In this document: piece by piece, positions 62,711 to 64,000 of the stretch
Layout: each line of letters begins with the position of its first letter
How positions within the stretch are numbered: position 1 is the first letter of the stretch
Assembly: GCA_903832005.1 (NCBI GenBank)
Contig: CAIKZO010000082.1
Coordinates: forward strand, 1-64,000
Length of the DNA: 64,000 nt
Direction: 5' to 3'
Source of the DNA: Enhydrobacter aerosaccus
GTDB lineage: Bacteria; Pseudomonadota; Alphaproteobacteria; Reyranellales; Reyranellaceae
Translations under genes and position numbers: made by a program
Notes under the pieces: generated by a model
What the model was told of the DNA's origin: nothing
Database searches by the model: none
The model's input: only the letters and a program-made list of their open reading frames with translations

Positions 62711-63838
62711 TTGTCGCCTCCAACACTTCTTCAGATCGTCCCTTCGCTGGCTGGCGGCAGTATTGCGCGCGCCACGCTCGACGCCGCGCAAGCGGTGGTC
62801 GCCGCGGGCGGCACGGCGATCGTGGCCTCGCCCGGCGGCGCGATGCTGCCCGACCTGCTGCGCTCGCGCGCCACGCATCTCGAGTTGCCCGCATGGGGCG
62901 GCCCACTGTGGGCGCGGCTCAGTCTGCCGGGCAAGCTCGCAGCGAGCCTGCGCGAGACCAATGTCGGCCTGATCCAGGCACGCTCGCCCACGGCCGCATG
63001 GGTCGCCAGCGCCCTGGCGCGTCGACTCAAGGTGAAATGGATCACGACCCTGCACCGCCCCTTCATGGGCGGCAGCATGACCGAGCGGATGGCCGAGCGC
63101 CGTCAACTGCAGGCCGACGCAGTGATCGCCGTCTCCGACTACGTCGCCCGCGATGCGCGCGCACACAACGCGCCCGCCGACCGTGTCCACACGATCGAAC
63201 TCGGCATCAACCTCGATCGCTTCGATCCCGCCGCCGTACGCGCCGATCGCGTCATTCGCCTGGCGACCGATCTGCGCGTCCCCGACGGCGCGCTTGTCGT
63301 CCTGTGTCCCACGCGCTTCGACCGCGATCGCGGACAGAAGCGGCTGGTCGAGGCCATCAAGCTGCTGAATCGCGCCAACGTCTTCTGCCTCCTGCTGGGA
63401 TCGATCGGTCCGCCGACGGCTCTCGAGAAGGAAGTCGAACGCACGATCGAGGCCGCCGGACTGCACGGCCGCGTCCAGATCGGCCCCTATGTCGACGACA
63501 TGCCGGCCGCCTACATGCTGGCCGACGTCGTGGTGGCGACCGGCGGCAAGGATCAGGGCTTCAGTCGCCCGATGGTCGAGGCGCAGGCGATGGGCCGCCC
63601 CGTCGTGGCCGAAGACGGCGGTGGCGCGGCAGAGGCGCTTTTGCCCGGCACGACGGGCTGGCTCGCCGCCACGAACGATCCCGCAGCCCTTGCCGGCGCG
63701 ATCGATGCCGCCCTGTCGCTGTCGCCTCCCGCCCGCAGCGAACTTGTCCGCGCGGCCCAGGAGCATGCCCGAAGCCGCTACGGTCTCGGCGACGCCAACG
63801 AGCGGCTTTTGCAGCTTTATCGCCAGATTACCGGCTAA
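62711..63838 (+). CDS. Glycosyltransferase family 4 protein (GT-B fold)
   Basis: A 375-residue GT-B glycosyltransferase. The start chosen is TTG 62711 (LSPPTLLQIVPSLAGGSIARAT); no ATG is available before the conserved region, and the ribosome binding site is weak. VIAVSDYVARDARAHNAPADRVHTIELGINLDRFDP is the usual linker block of GT4 enzymes. The C-terminal half has FSRPMVEAQAMGRPVVAEDGGGAAEAL, the E-x7-E-type nucleotide-sugar site. It likely adds a sugar to lipopolysaccharide or another cell-surface glycan. Confidence 0.9.
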   Translation: MSPPTLLQIVPSLAGGSIARATLDAAQAVVAAGGTAIVASPGGAMLPDLLRSRATHLELPAWGGPLWARLSLPGKLAASLRETNVGLIQARSPTAAWVASALARRLKVKWITTLHRPFMGGSMTERMAERRQLQADAVIAVSDYVARDARAHNAPADRVHTIELGINLDRFDPAAVRADRVIRLATDLRVPDGALVVLCPTRFDRDRGQKRLVEAIKLLNRANVFCLLLGSIGPPTALEKEVERTIEAAGLHGRVQIGPYVDDMPAAYMLADVVVATGGKDQGFSRPMVEAQAMGRPVVAEDGGGAAEALLPGTTGWLAATNDPAALAGAIDAALSLSPPARSELVRAAQEHARSRYGLGDANERLLQLYRQITG

Positions 63839-63841
63839 AAC

Positions 63842-63870
63842 TTGACTCCACGGGCCTCTTTACCTATCTG
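63842..63870 (+). promoter_or_regulatory. Candidate sigma70-like promoter at the right edge
   Basis: TTGACT (63842-63847), a 17-base spacer and TATCTG (63865-63870) follow directly after the glycosyltransferase stop. It could drive a gene beyond the window. The remaining 130 bases (63871-64000) contain an ATG frame of 17 codons ended by TGA and nothing I can name. Confidence 0.4.
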
Positions 63871-64000
63871 CAGGCTCATGGACCGGTTGATTTTCCCCGC
63901 TCCCACGACACTGACCACCGTTCGAACTTGATTCGGCCGGGCGCGCGCACTTGTGCCGCTTCCCGGCCTCTGTTCACCGGCGTCCTGCGCCGGTCGATGG

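Overview
The window is about 64 kb of high-GC DNA from an alphaproteobacterium. Four things support this. It encodes a CcrM-type GANTC methyltransferase. It has an F0 ATP synthase operon (I-a-c-b'-b) with no F1 genes attached. It has a tightly packed ispH-thrB-rnhA operon with an APH-fold homoserine kinase, and an smc gene next to DsbA-like genes. A Reyranella-like or other Rhodospirillales/Hyphomicrobiales relative is a guess only. Most of the window is ordinary chromosomal housekeeping and transport. I see no prophage, CRISPR array, insertion sequence, rRNA or tRNA.

Layout. At 1-383 a piece of an RF2-like release-factor gene is joined to a truncated alpha/beta hydrolase gene through about 20 shared bases, which probably marks a contig-edge chimera or an illegitimate junction. 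Two exported dienelactone-hydrolase-like proteins and zapE follow. Then come fmt-truA, a membrane protein, dapE, smc, a DsbA-like protein, and a striking in-frame fusion of a DUF721 (DciA-like) domain with a Tat-type signal and a second DsbA domain. mutY diverges from the fusion gene. A FUSC-family transporter is bracketed by two directly oriented copies of one palindromic element. ccrM has two GANTC sites just upstream of it.

From 17.3 to 26.4 kb there are small ORFs of unknown function, an MFS transporter, two GST-like proteins and an RND efflux pump with its adaptor. From 26.4 to 38.5 kb there are rnhB, a nucleotidyltransferase-like protein, a membrane-anchored coiled-coil protein with a GH19-like domain, an adenylate cyclase, a PA0069-type radical SAM protein, moaB, a cysteine-dioxygenase-like protein, a lytic transglycosylase and a four-domain rhodanese protein.

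The F0 operon (38.5-41.2 kb) has a good sigma70-like promoter and a clear terminator. After it come a GFA protein, a luciferase-like monooxygenase, a LysE-type exporter, an exported GH1 beta-glucosidase and an exported protein of unknown function. The glycine cleavage operon gcvT-H-PA-PB (46.3-50.8 kb, minus strand) is preceded by a tandem glycine riboswitch.

From 51.6 to 56.3 kb an Fe-S CCG-domain protein stands opposite a NIPSNAP protein and a TRAP transporter whose two membrane subunits are fused. The right end has a lipoprotein, a tandem CDGSH protein, ispH-thrB-rnhA, a TPR protein, an NAD-binding epimerase, an ABHD10-like hydrolase and a glycosyltransferase.

I did not find a clearly novel multi-gene system. 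The most unusual items are the DUF721-DsbA fusion, the left-edge chimera, the repeat-bracketed FUSC gene and the GH19-like protein that may lack its catalytic glutamate.
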